Source of the DNA: Hofstenia miamia
Lineage: Eukaryota > Xenacoelomorpha > Acoela
Assembly: GCA_004352715.1 (NCBI GenBank)
Contig: SCFE01000029.1
Span: 2,171,620-2,235,619 of the forward strand
Length of the DNA: 64,000 nucleotides
Direction: 5' to 3'
The notes below the pieces were generated by a model that saw only the letters and a program-made list of their open reading frames with translations, searched no databases and was not told the DNA's origin. How positions within the stretch are numbered: the first letter of the stretch is position 1; the number at the start of each line of letters is the position of its first letter. The position numbers and the translations under genes are program-made. Below, in pieces: positions 34,101 to 40,190 of the stretch.

Positions 34101-35187
34101 ATTTATGCTTTTACTGGTTGTTTGAAATTGTATAGCTATAGCACATTGACGTACAGTGCTCTAAAAATCTTCATGATTTTATTACAATTGTTCCTAGGCA
34201 ATAATTCGCTAAACGAATTGCTACCTTATTTTCAATATTGTAATTTTCTAATTGATTTTTTCTTGCAAAAATAGTAATGTTTTTGCGGACAATTATATAA
34301 TATTTAGAGGTTATATTTTTCAGACATGGTGTGAATGTTACTAGTGGTTTTCTATAATTCGCCATTGTATCTTTTTTTCTAGCTGTGATTTGCTTTTTAA
34401 AAATAAATATTGGAAAGATTCGTTTACAACCAACACCAGTAGCCTATGGAACAAACTAGATTCTAATATACGTAACGCACCCAACTTAAAAATATTTAAA
34501 AAATTATTAAAACAAAACCTGCTTGCCGACCAATTCAAATTAGGATATTCGAACAAACTGAATATATGGCGAAATTATTAGAATATGTCATTTTTGTTTC
34601 CTATTTTTAACTTATTTTTTGTTTTTGTTTATTTTAATTATTGTTTTAGCTTTGTTTATTTTACTTGTACATATCTGTAGATATCAGTTTTGTAAATATG
34701 TTTGTATATATTATGTACACTATTTGTATATATTTTGTAAATAATATTTACAGACTGTAAGTACAGAGAATGTACAAGGATAAACAGAATAAAAGCTACT
34801 TAAGTAAAAAAAAGACCTTTTGAAGATTAAGTCATTCGTGTAATATTTCACCTCCAATTGATGACGTTAGAATACTTTTATACTTCTATTGTTTACAGAT
34901 CGCTTATAAATGAGTTGATATATTTAGTTTAAAAACGATATATTGCTACCAGGAATGTTCCTTTAAATGTATTAACTTATGACTCCTGTTTATTGTTCAT
35001 CCAATAATAGTAATTATTCTCACTAATTTGTTTCCTTATTATTTCATTGCATGCATTTTGCAATTAATTCCACATCGAAATTTACATTTTCCTGCTTCAA
35101 TGACCCATTGTTCATATATATTTTAGGTTAAATACCGACGTATCCGTTTCATCACTTGCACAAGAGATCTTAAGATTGATAAAGTAG
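4392..35187 (+). CDS. ULK4: ULK4 orthologue, 24 exons, 5' end outside the visible exons
   Basis: ULK4 is a STK36/Fused-related ULK-family pseudokinase with a C-terminal helical-repeat tail. In vertebrates it works in ciliogenesis and neuronal development. Exons: 4392-4470, 4565-4677, 13279-13360, 14025-14245, 15301-15541, 15897-15975, 16020-16127, 16276-16359, 20855-20929, 21337-21423, 23174-23353, 24389-24516, 24562-24698, 25337-25458, 25506-25611, 30050-30147, 30196-30250, 30291-30444, 30661-30908, 31457-31626, 31665-31763, 32034-32216, 32262-32347, 35127-35187. Every junction is GT-AG and in phase, giving about 997 residues. Diagnostic blocks recalled from human ULK4 include LLQHPFWK, ECW.VP, VIDKVGL, IERDSRK, GRKHPST, SVDSGET, RPLTDL-like and QRLLLR. 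The human protein is about 1275 aa, so roughly the first 260 residues (most of the kinase domain) are missing from what I can see. I matched it by eye, not by alignment. Confidence 0.95.
4565..4677 (+). CDS. ULK4: ULK4 exon b: last kinase helix
   Basis: Completes Arg and reads LDWAGLLQHPFWKGD, the hallmark end of ULK4/STK36-type kinase domains, then an acidic linker. It ends with one base (G) before gttaca. The next coding exon that fits this phase is 8.6 kb away. Confidence 0.9.
5775..6176. mobile_element. hAT-type MITE with 8-bp target duplication
   Basis: The 402-bp segment begins CAGGGCT and ends AGCCCTG, the usual hAT terminal form. It is flanked on both sides by the same 8-bp word ATATGAAT (5767-5774 and 6177-6184), the size expected for hAT insertion. 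There is no transposase ORF. The interior is rich in short inverted words (gggtcaaaat, tttggtttgg), so it is a non-autonomous element. It lies in the long ULK4 intron and abuts a (TA)n tract and gap. Confidence 0.85.
6185..6382. repeat. (TA)n microsatellite containing a 139-bp gap
   Basis: Alternating TA flanks an assembly gap of Ns (6213-6351) on both sides, so the gap is probably more of the same dinucleotide repeat that could not be assembled. Confidence 0.9.
7690..8290. other. GC-richer non-coding block, possible dispersed repeat
   Basis: This block is visibly less AT-rich than its surroundings and has no long ORF on either strand. It starts with a phrase resembling a pol III A box (tagctggttaagg), but I could not find a convincing B box, tail or target duplication, so a SINE is only a guess. 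Confidence 0.25.
8625..8646. repeat. Perfect 22-bp palindrome of two octamer motifs
   Basis: The core ATGCAAATATTTGCAT (8628-8643) is two POU-type octamers head to head, extended by TGC/GCA to a perfect 22-bp palindrome. It lies in the long ULK4 intron. Confidence 0.6.
9341..9517. mobile_element. pogo/Tc1-like MITE, 177 bp
   Basis: The right end read inwards is CAGTGAAACTCCAGCATTG. The left end is CAATTGAACTCCAGTACTG. They match over most of their length as inverted repeats. TA dinucleotides flank both ends (9339-9340 and 9518-9519), as expected for this superfamily. The interior repeats the phrase cagtactgga/ccagtactg. There is no coding capacity. Ends starting CAGT fit pogo-type transposons, and a decayed pogo-type transposase lies at 27.7-28.5 kb. 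Confidence 0.65.
13279..13360 (+). CDS. ULK4: ULK4 exon c: linker
   Basis: Starts with 2 nt (CG) completing an Ala codon and ends with AG of a Ser codon. It encodes a polar linker (DFDSHRPPTALDKADDPKAA) between the kinase domain and the helical tail. Support comes from phase on both sides and good splice sites (tatttag, gtatta), not from sequence similarity. Confidence 0.7.
14025..14245 (+). CDS. ULK4: ULK4 exon d: conserved pre-tail motif
   Basis: Contains LIYTHIDSVVIGITDNAKI, which corresponds to a conserved block of ULK4 (L-I-Y-T-D-x-D-x-V-V-x-P-I-x-D-N-x-K-I in human, recalled). The first part is a polar linker. It ends with one base (A) before gtaatc. Confidence 0.9.
14426..14764. mobile_element. 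Tc1-like MITE with long inverted arms
   Basis: The 339-bp element starts CAGTGGCGCTAAAAAG and ends with the inverted form CTTTTTGGCGCCAATA (positions 14749-14764 read inwards match after small changes). It is flanked by TA on both sides (14424-14425 and 14765-14766). The arms are complementary for well over 100 bp each (for example tttgctaatttaagct on the left against agcaatttt on the right), so it can fold into one long hairpin. It has no ORF. It lies between ULK4 exons d and e. Confidence 0.85.
15301..15541 (+). CDS. ULK4: ULK4 exon e: start of helical-repeat tail
   Basis: Begins with TA completing Ile. It encodes helices such as LTQHLQPFCDLLKSAEKSG and the block KLNVASYLSSICTES, equivalent to the KLNLLCYLCVVA block in human ULK4 (recalled). 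It ends with AT before gtaagc. This is the first unit of the HEAT/ARM-like region. Confidence 0.9.
15897..15975 (+). CDS. ULK4: ULK4 exon f
   Basis: G completes the Met codon, then RTKYCRLMGLIFFNAATLD, matching RAKVAHVIGLLASHTTEL of human ULK4 in pattern. Phase 0 end at gtaacc. It is followed by a 44-nt intron. Confidence 0.9.
16020..16127 (+). CDS. ULK4: ULK4 exon g
   Basis: Phase 0 at both ends. Encodes ILTEVIRENFRNAKAKQPIL and LGDFLHLLSSQ, a close match to the LTELIRENFRNSKLKQ block of ULK4. Confidence 0.93.
16276..16359 (+). CDS. ULK4: ULK4 exon h
   Basis: Phase 0 at both ends. Contains ECWTVPSMTYTMVIRSLREG, close to the ECWAVP...LMRCLREG block in ULK4. A 4.5-kb intron follows that hosts a mariner-like element. 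Confidence 0.93.
17034..18055 (-). mobile_element. Mariner-like element with Stowaway/plant-type ends
   Basis: Complete 1022-bp element. The left end is CTCCCTCTGTTCGGATATAA and the right end, read inwards, is CTTCCTCTGTTCGGATATAA. The match continues for about 39 bp with few differences. A TA target site flanks each end (17032-17033 and 18056-18057). It carries a decayed transposase on the minus strand. Ends beginning CTCCCTC are the known hallmark of plant mariner-like and Stowaway elements, which is notable in an animal genome. Confidence 0.88.
17119..17825 (-). pseudogene. Mariner-like transposase, decayed
   Basis: Reading on the minus strand: VARPRWNPHTRSMWDGKIGI and a basic patch at about 17820-17537, then SNSPDFNILDIAYFNSIQSL in another frame near 17400, then LDDCFLTLQKCLLDVMKNEG at 17358-17119. 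The SPDFNILD motif carries the last catalytic aspartate of the DDD triad, and the order matches plant-like mariner transposases. At least one stop codon and two frame changes interrupt it, and the N-terminal DNA-binding part is missing. It cannot make an active protein. Confidence 0.85.
18109..18925 (-). other. Two minus-strand open stretches, possible small gene in ULK4 intron
   Basis: The first stretch (18925-18617, ATG start) gives 102 aa beginning with a hydrophobic run (MNALLAFSVLLIHIKIFYLD) that could be a signal or membrane segment, followed by a helical polar region. About 260 bp further on, 18345-18109 gives about 78 aa ending METPSA-like with CRLNLRTFVLISPTFKQFKT and a TTCNHKTGY segment. 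Both have fairly balanced composition. A GCAG acceptor-like site precedes the second stretch, but no strong donor ends the first. I recognise neither. They could be a two-exon gene or chance. Confidence 0.25.
19766..19822. repeat. Imperfect hairpin with CACACATATGTGTG core
   Basis: A stretch reading CATATATATGTGTGACGTGGC-like is followed after a short loop by its approximate reverse complement (GCCATGGCACACACATATG). About 130 bp upstream is TTAACACATTGACTGCC (around 19629), a phrase that resembles piggyBac ends, but the opposite end was not found. Confidence 0.35.
20855..20929 (+). CDS. ULK4: ULK4 exon i
   Basis: Phase 0 at both ends. Encodes EEALTQHYAAKTIENVASYE, equivalent to EERVVNHMAAKIIENVCTT in human ULK4 (recalled). 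Good acceptor (attttag) and donor (gtaagc). Confidence 0.93.
21337..21423 (+). CDS. ULK4: ULK4 exon j
   Basis: Phase 0 at both ends. Encodes LLLWHVFSHATSDSLKLTAI, equivalent to PILWYLFRHSTADSLRITAVS in ULK4. The intron after it (21424-23173) shows nothing recognisable. Confidence 0.93.
21424..23173 (+). other. ULK4 intron, nothing recognised
   Basis: AT-rich sequence of 1.75 kb with no coherent ORF, no inverted-repeat element that I could delimit and no long microsatellite. Confidence 0.5.
23174..23353 (+). CDS. ULK4: ULK4 exon k
   Basis: A 180-nt exon, phase 0 at both ends. Contains INRQNPSLFPSVIDKVGL and LTLFLSMLANGYHLSRL, matching the FQNVIEKVGL and LTLFAAMLSCGIHLQRL blocks of human ULK4. 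One of the best conserved units in the tail. Confidence 0.95.
23354..24388 (+). other. ULK4 intron, nothing recognised
   Basis: AT-rich sequence of about 1 kb. Open frames here run straight through from the exon or are chance products. No repeat with clear ends was seen. Confidence 0.5.
24389..24516 (+). CDS. ULK4: ULK4 exon l
   Basis: Encodes DFVQRIIRLLESTSALVRSK and a hydrophobic helix ending MLLHSCQNK, matching IIRLLDSPS...RAKAFLVLL...MLLLSCQ of ULK4. It ends with AA before gtaagc. The next intron is only 45 nt. Confidence 0.95.
24562..24698 (+). CDS. ULK4: ULK4 exon m
   Basis: A completes Lys, then LIIYIERDSRKNG and LSQCLDYLISSIVEGVPFLI, matching MYIERDSRK and LSKCLDLLICHIVQELP of human ULK4. 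The strong donor gtatgt after one base (A) fixes the end. Confidence 0.95.
25337..25458 (+). CDS. ULK4: ULK4 exon n
   Basis: AC completes Asn. Contains FENVNGRKHPSTIQIKQIRS; GRKHPST is identical to the human block recalled for ULK4. Phase 0 end at gtaagt. The following intron is 47 nt. Confidence 0.96.
25506..25611 (+). CDS. ULK4: ULK4 exon o
   Basis: Begins VFRPRMLDDSF and contains LRSVDSGETCIDS, matching VFRPQVV and IKSVDSGETNIDG of human ULK4. It ends with one base (G) before gtaaca. Confidence 0.96.
25612..30049 (+). other. ULK4 intron (4.4 kb) with decayed pogo-type transposase
   Basis: Apart from the transposase relic at 27720-28520 I see no genes. A minus-strand open stretch of 83 codons at 27063-27314 is unrecognised and lacks context. 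The rest is AT-rich. Confidence 0.6.
27720..28520 (-). pseudogene. pogo/Tigger-type DDE transposase, decayed
   Basis: Minus-strand pieces in three frames. About 28520-28364 reads TEQKIITATGITQVDGTASE- and LCRAISASGKPL-like. 28363-28139 has TGSIGKAHPTGWVTSEDFVL and KVLMILDNNQSKYKPGC. 28145-27720 has VYGPFKHSYSNACDGWMKDH, DIFQDDEFLPSHV and a basic C-terminal tail (ARKKRRVLKRSKTKK). The LILDNHQS-type and VYGPFK blocks are diagnostic of the DDE_1 superfamily endonucleases of pogo/Tigger elements. At least two frame changes break it, and the N-terminal DNA-binding domains are absent. I could not define element ends. It sits antisense within a ULK4 intron. Confidence 0.88.
30050..30147 (+). CDS. 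ULK4: ULK4 exon p
   Basis: GA completes Gly. Encodes DEFTSTTMSVLEAISQHPLL, equivalent to the SEEFIKITLSAFEAIIQYPIL block. Phase 0 end; a 48-nt intron follows. Confidence 0.92.
30196..30250 (+). CDS. ULK4: ULK4 exon q (55 nt)
   Basis: A short exon encoding CVNFIMPQLALLVVESEN, equivalent to VVDYILPPLVSLVQSQN of human ULK4. It ends with one base (G); the intron after it is only 40 nt. Confidence 0.92.
30291..30444 (+). CDS. ULK4: ULK4 exon r
   Basis: Encodes DLRLQCLRVYSDLCGHIMNP and ends FVEDFATFMLPQ, corresponding to the WRLFSLRLLSETT and LLALIRDVLLPQY regions. It ends with CA of a Gln codon before gtacgt. Confidence 0.92.
30661..30908 (+). CDS. ULK4: ULK4 exon s
   Basis: The largest visible exon (248 nt). 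Contains YEQVLIYQDPMPVYGIKVLK and VNMDYLYSQG, matching YEHILLEPDPVPAYALKLL and SNMELLYEQG of human ULK4. It ends with one base (G) before gtagtg. Confidence 0.96.
31457..31626 (+). CDS. ULK4: ULK4 exon t
   Basis: GA completes Gly. Encodes LTESITSLIQCTAEIVLDPN and LLDTIQNTLKFLSHVVRQAL, matching the LLDILHSMLTYTSGIVRLALQ block. A 38-nt intron, the shortest in the gene, follows. Confidence 0.93.
31665..31763 (+). CDS. ULK4: ULK4 exon u
   Basis: Phase 0 at both ends. Encodes GKAESYLQRNRPFTDLFSIF, equivalent to AAEDLLLLNRPLTDLISLL of human ULK4. Confidence 0.94.
32034..32216 (+). CDS. ULK4: ULK4 exon v
   Basis: A 183-nt exon, phase 0 at both ends. Contains NILFVLIQLYAGTRDDYFST and FDVKKQRLLLRFIKRI, matching CLSILVQLYGGENPDSLS and DPKEQKLLLRILRRM of ULK4. 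A 45-nt intron follows. Confidence 0.96.
32262..32347 (+). CDS. ULK4: ULK4 exon w
   Basis: Encodes LTSDPSQIENVRNSASNFKT, equivalent to VTSNEKHLESLKNAGSLLRA. It ends with AC of a Thr codon before gtaaga. The last intron (2.8 kb) then carries a duplicated block and a LINE tail. Confidence 0.93.
33495..34992. repeat. Near-identical block in tandem, joined by a single N (likely two haplotypes)
   Basis: Copy 1 is 33495-34033 (539 bp). A lone N sits at 34034, and copy 2 is 34035-34992 (958 bp). They match base for base except for a handful of substitutions and a 419-bp insertion in copy 2 (34395-34813). The single N at the seam suggests that an assembler joined two allelic versions in series. It is intronic to ULK4. 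Confidence 0.85.
34395..34813 (+). mobile_element. 5'-truncated LINE tail, 419 bp, same family as LINE A and D
   Basis: The insertion is defined exactly by comparison with the empty copy at 33854/33855. It encodes the C-terminal end of a non-LTR reverse transcriptase ORF (YWKDSFTTNTSSLWNKLDSN, then FKKLLKQNLLADQFKLGYS and a TAG-type stop at 34579-34581). A TG- and TA-rich 3' UTR follows, with AATAAAAGCTACTTAAG and a short A tail. No target-site duplication is visible at either end. Confidence 0.9.
35127..35187 (+). CDS. ULK4: ULK4 last exon with stop
   Basis: G completes Thr, then LNTDVSVSSLAQEILRLIK and TAG (35185-35187). SLAQEIL fits the PLALEIL near the C terminus of human ULK4. Acceptor atattttag. 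A possible AATAAA lies at 35687-35692, about 500 nt downstream. Confidence 0.9.
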
Positions 35188-36518
35188 CTCACTATCATTT
35201 TGTGTAATATTGTATATATTGTCTATATTATATGTAAAAATGTTTAGTAAATGAGTTATTCGTAGATTTGAATATATATATATATATATAATGACATCTG
35301 AAATCAGTGGGAAAAGTTTGTAAGTTCCAGTGTATGTTCAAGTTGTATTTACGTAGATAACCTTGTGGTTTTGCTTAGATATGACAAGACATTAGAATCT
35401 ATTATCATGAACAAATATTGTAGTCCGTTTTTTTATGCGAACTTTAAGGCTGCCTAGCTTAAAATAAGTATAGACATAATTTTAAGTGTAAAGCTATCAT
35501 TCAAAAATTCAAGTAAGAAAAGTGATGAATGTCTTTTTTCTACATTTCTTGCTTATCTGGTTTAAGATCTGAAACTATTTGTAATCGCACCAGTCTTGTT
35601 GAGAGAAACTAAGGTCAGCAAAGAATATAATGAAGAATAAGTACCAACATATCAAGTATAATTACATGAAAACCATTCAAGGGCAAAATAAAATATCTTA
35701 TCTTGCTCCTCGTCTATAGAAAATTCGCATTCTTAATGTAACTAAGAGAAACCTCTGTGCAAAACTTTGCTTCAAATCAGAGAAACCCAAAGGTTGATTA
35801 ACATTGCACTAATGACAATGTGTTGAAACTTTAAAATTACACAATATCTACAACCAAGTAGCAACGCAATATTGTTTGTACATTTTTACCTTCTCTTGCA
35901 TAACTAGGTTGATGGAAATATTTGTGTAACAATCAGAAAAAGTTTTTTGTGCCATTTATGTTCCACAAATGATATTGCCAGATCGAATCATTTATTAATA
36001 ATGAGTGCGTTTCTAAAACGTGTTACTTAGCAAATCGATGTCTTAATTTATATCTACTTGACATAATCTTAACATTTGGATGACCAAAAGGGATGCACGT
36101 GCTCCCCGATAGCATAAGTACTTCAAATAAGACATATGGAAACAACTACTGTTGAGGCGGTGCCCGCAACTACTTTCCTCTCGATCGTTGGGAAAATGAC
36201 AAGAAAAGTTGCGAATTAAACTGCAAAAATTTCACAATATTTTTATTTGATCTAATACATGTAAGAAGGAAATGTTTTGTTTAGTTTGGGAGAAAATCGA
36301 AGATTTGAGAATATTTTATTGTTTCACTAGACTGCAGGATTTCAATCAGAATATCAGATAAATTTCTTTCATTAATTTTGGTATAAAATAAGTTGCTCTG
36401 CTTTTTCATTGTGTATTTTCACTTCAAATTTTTGTTTATAGAACTAATAATTTTTTAGAAGCTGTTTTTATAGAATGGTAAATTTAATCTACCGGATTTA
36501 AACCTGGAATTTTAAGAA
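35188..36518. other. 3' flank of ULK4, no further gene seen
   Basis: Includes (TA)n at 35272-35290 and the candidate AATAAA at 35687-35692. Otherwise AT-rich with no coherent ORF. Confidence 0.5.
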
Positions 36519-37237
36519 GCTTCATACATTTAAAGAAGTTTGAACGCTTGATTTTTCTAAAATTAGAAGGAATATTCAAAACATATTTGAAAAAATTTCG
36601 ATTTGGCAATAGCAGAAAAAATTGACCGATGTTTATTTGTTTACTTACGTATTTATTTCTCAATGCAAGTAATGTTAAATACCACAATAGTGTAAATCAT
36701 AATTAATATTGCTAAATTTAAATACTGAAAAACTTATTGACGTTTTGCAAAGAATTGATTCATAAAAAATATCAAAATTTCTATTATGCTAGAAATACAG
36801 CTATAACAGTTTGAAATTTGCGTTATTAAATTTCAACATTATGTATCACCATGTATTGTTTTCTAAATTGAAACAGCCGCTTCATACATTTAAAGAAGTT
36901 TGAACGCTTGATTTTTCTAAAATTAGAAGGAATATTCAAAACATATTTGAAAAAATTTCGATTTGGCAATAGCAGAAAAAATTGACCGATGTTTATTTGT
37001 TTACTTACGTATTTATTTCTCAATGCAAGTAATGTTAAATACCACAATAGTGTAAATCATAATTAATATTGCTAAATTTAAATACTGAAAAACTTATTGA
37101 CGTTTTGCAAAGAATTGATTCATAAAAAATATCAAAATTTCTATTATGCTAGAAATACAGCTATAACAGTTTGAAATTTGCGTTATTAAATTTCAACATT
37201 ATGTATCACCATGTATTGTTTTCTAAATTGAAACAGC
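36519..37237. repeat. Exact 360-bp tandem duplication
   Basis: 36519-36878 and 36879-37237 are identical base for base over the unit, including a minus-strand short ORF in each. It is followed at once by (TA)n (37238-37259). Absence of any difference means a very recent duplication or an assembly artefact. Confidence 0.95.
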
Positions 37238-37466
37238 TTATATATATATATATATATATTATAATGTTTACAATATATTAAACTAAATGATGCTTAAATT
37301 TTCATGCACCTAAAATAAGTTTAATATGCTCATATTACTTTGTTGCTTGCTCAATAATTGGTTTTTAATTATTAGTTTCTCCACTCTTTGTATTGGGTGT
37401 TCTTATTTTATACTAATAATTTTTTACCATTATGTTGATACATATATATTTTTGCATTTGACAACC

Positions 37467-38220
37467 TTATAGATGTTCATTGATCCTAGTTTCAAAATGG
37501 TGCTTACTTTCCCCGATGTAAGAAATATTGCATTCTTCACAATTGTATTTATAGACAAGTGAGGAAACTAGCATTTTTTTGATAGGATCTTTGTTCTTAA
37601 AAAATTCTGACGTTTTCTTTAATTGCAAAATTGGTGTTAACTTAGTTAATTTTAATCGTGTGTTAATGATCTTAATCCGTGCTTTTAAGAGATTTTGATA
37701 GACTTCAATATATGGTAATTTCCAATATATTGGCATTTTATCTTCATCATTTGCTTGGTTACATTCAATAGACTTTGAGGTGAAAGCTTGGTCAACAATA
37801 ATCTTAATAATCGTTCTTTTCAAATATTTAATATAATTCAGTTATAGATTCAATCATGTAATTATAATTTGAAGAAATTTTAATAATGCGATTTAATAAG
37901 CCCTTAATTGTGTTTATCTTGTACTTTTGGTCACAAGATTGAATATTGAAATTTTAAAGTAGTATATATTTATATATATATATATATATATATATAAATG
38001 ATTTCTTCAAGTCTTAATTTGTTTTTCTTAGATTGTTCAGCGGTATCTTTTAGTATAGACCTTAAAGTTTGCAATTGACATTTCTTAAAACGCTCACTGT
38101 ATGGTTTCAAATTTTGTGGTATTGACATTAAAAGAAACTTTGAGACTGATTTTAATGAGATATATTCTTCAATGAAGTTTATACGTAATTGTATTCTTAA
38201 ATGTAGTCTTCTTTATTTAT
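37467..38220 (-). pseudogene. Penelope-like element ORF, internally deleted
   Basis: Minus strand. 38220-37998 reads LRINFIEEYISLKSVSKFLL and LKPYSERFKKCQLQTLRSIL, resembling the N-terminal region before the reverse transcriptase. After a (TA)n tract, 37860-37467 reads a linker and then SLVYKYNCEECNISYIGESK with ETRINEHL, the start of a GIY-YIG endonuclease domain (the Y-I-G and R..EH motifs are clear). The reverse transcriptase between them and the end of the GIY-YIG domain are missing. The GIY-YIG part is firm; the N-terminal assignment is an inference from position. Confidence 0.8.
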
Positions 38221-39178
38221 ATATATATATACATACATGGAGTTCTGCTATTAAACATGGAGGCGAAACGCTTCCCGGAGAAGGCTATTGTTGTATTGCG
38301 TGCAGAAAATTTGTGCTGCACAAAATCTGATCGACGAAAGATGACAGCCAATTAAATTATTATTGTATATTTAACGTGTATATGTATAAATTATATTAAC
38401 ATTTTGCATGTATGATTTAGGTAACGATATTGCGAGCTGATTGCAACTACTTTTTTTGTTTAACTATGTTTAATATTTTTCACATGTATTAGCGAAATAG
38501 TTTTGTTTTTAACATGTAAACTAGACAAAAGCGTATTTTACTAATGTCTAAAAATTCTATGTGCTTTTTATTATGAAAAATAATTATTGGTTGAAAAACC
38601 GTGATACGATAAACGTGTTAACAATGAATTTTGACAAAAGCGATTTTGAAAAGTTTCCCGGATTATACTGTAAGCTTCTCGAAATTATGGAAAATTAGTT
38701 TGTAATATTATGTGTACGCATCCCAAAAAGGGGTTGTTATAATAAGGTATATATTAACATGCAAACAAATGTGATATTATCAAAAATTACTCATACCAAA
38801 AAAATGGCCCGTGATATTATCAAAGTGAAATTACTCATACCAAAAATCCATTAGTAGACATACTTAAAAAATATCTGACGTCACTGAAAACCCATTAGCG
38901 GAAATGTCAATCAACTGATGAGTCACTAAAAAACACTCATCCATATCGCAGAGGTCAAAATGTCAGTTTGTGTAACCTCCGATGCCTTTATATTACTAAT
39001 TTTAACACATTTTTTGCTATTACTTCAACTATATTTGAAATCTAAGAATTGATTAGTTGACACAATATATAGTCTTGCATTAATTATATATCAAAGCTGA
39101 AATATTAAATTTAAAAAAGCGCCATAAAGTTGAAAATGAGAAAAAAAAGTTTTCAAAAATGTTTCACATTTAAAGTCT
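38221..39178. other. Non-coding flank between PLE relic and LINE A
   Basis: Begins with (TA)n and a phrase ggaggcgaaacgcttcccgg (about 38260-38280) whose CGAAACG core recalls the noncoding motifs of Penelope-like elements. A phrase of about 40 bp (gtgatattatcaaa...ttactcataccaaaa) occurs twice at 38771-38800 and 38812-38842. No gene seen. Confidence 0.4.
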
Positions 39179-40190
39179 AGATGGAATTTTATTGATTTTT
39201 TAAATCGCAAGAAAATTGTCAATCGCAACATCCAAGAAGTTAAGATAAACAATAATACATGCAGTGATCAAACAATAATTGCAAGGTATATGAACTTATG
39301 CTTTAGAGATATGGGTACCTACAAAGGTGAACAGATGAACTATGTAACCAACATTACGCAATTGCATCAAGAATTATTCAGGTTTAGATACATCAGCGAA
39401 GCTGAATTAATTAAGGAAATGGACAATCTAGACCCCAATATCTTTAGTGGTGGTTGTAAGATACCAGTGTTTATATTAAAAAAGTACATTAAACGTTTCT
39501 CAGAATATCTGCTATTTGCATTTAACTACTCTATTCACACAAACTCATTTCCACAGGTTTTAAAGCAAGCTGGTGTGACGCCATTATTTAAGAAAGGAGA
39601 TCCCACTGATTACCTGAATTATAAGCCAATTTCAGTCACAAACCCTATATCAAAAGTATTTGAACGTCTTCTATGCTTCCAACTTAACATATATTTGAAC
39701 ACACATAACATAATATCTGATAAGCAATTTGGCTTTAAAAAAGGTCATAGTACAGTTGATGCTTTACTAACCCTAACAGAAAACATACACCTTCATACAA
39801 ATAACAACATCTGCAGCAGTGTCGCACTAATCGAGTTAAGAAAGCATTTGATAGTTTAGATTTTCAAATACTAAACAAAAAACTTGGATATTATGGATTT
39901 AATACTGATGCAAGAGCGTTTATAAGTAGTTTTTTAGACAAAAGACAACAGCGTGTGAAATTAGATAACATATACTAATAGTATATTTTTACAAACAAAG
40001 GAGTTGCTCAGGGTACTGTTCTCGGCCCTATTCTGCTTAACTTGTACATTGATGATTTAGCTAACCAAGTTTCAAAATGTGAACTGATCCAGTATGCAGA
40101 CGATATTTGTTTAATCACCCATCATGCTAATCCAATAATCGCAAGCCAAAAACTAGAGGAAACTATCCAACAAATCACGATCTCAATTAC

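Noticed and set aside
33510-34274. Duplicated 74-84 codon ORFs as a tandem gene family
   Set aside because: The frames lie inside a non-coding intron block duplicated as two alleles and show no protein-like conservation.
36484-37047. Two nearly identical minus-strand ORFs of 67 and 73 codons
   Set aside because: They are the same AT-rich chance frame repeated by the 360-bp tandem duplication.
38329-38350. ctgatcgacgaaagatgaca as a hammerhead core
   Set aside because: The spacing between CTGA and GAAA leaves no stem II, so the hammerhead architecture is not met.
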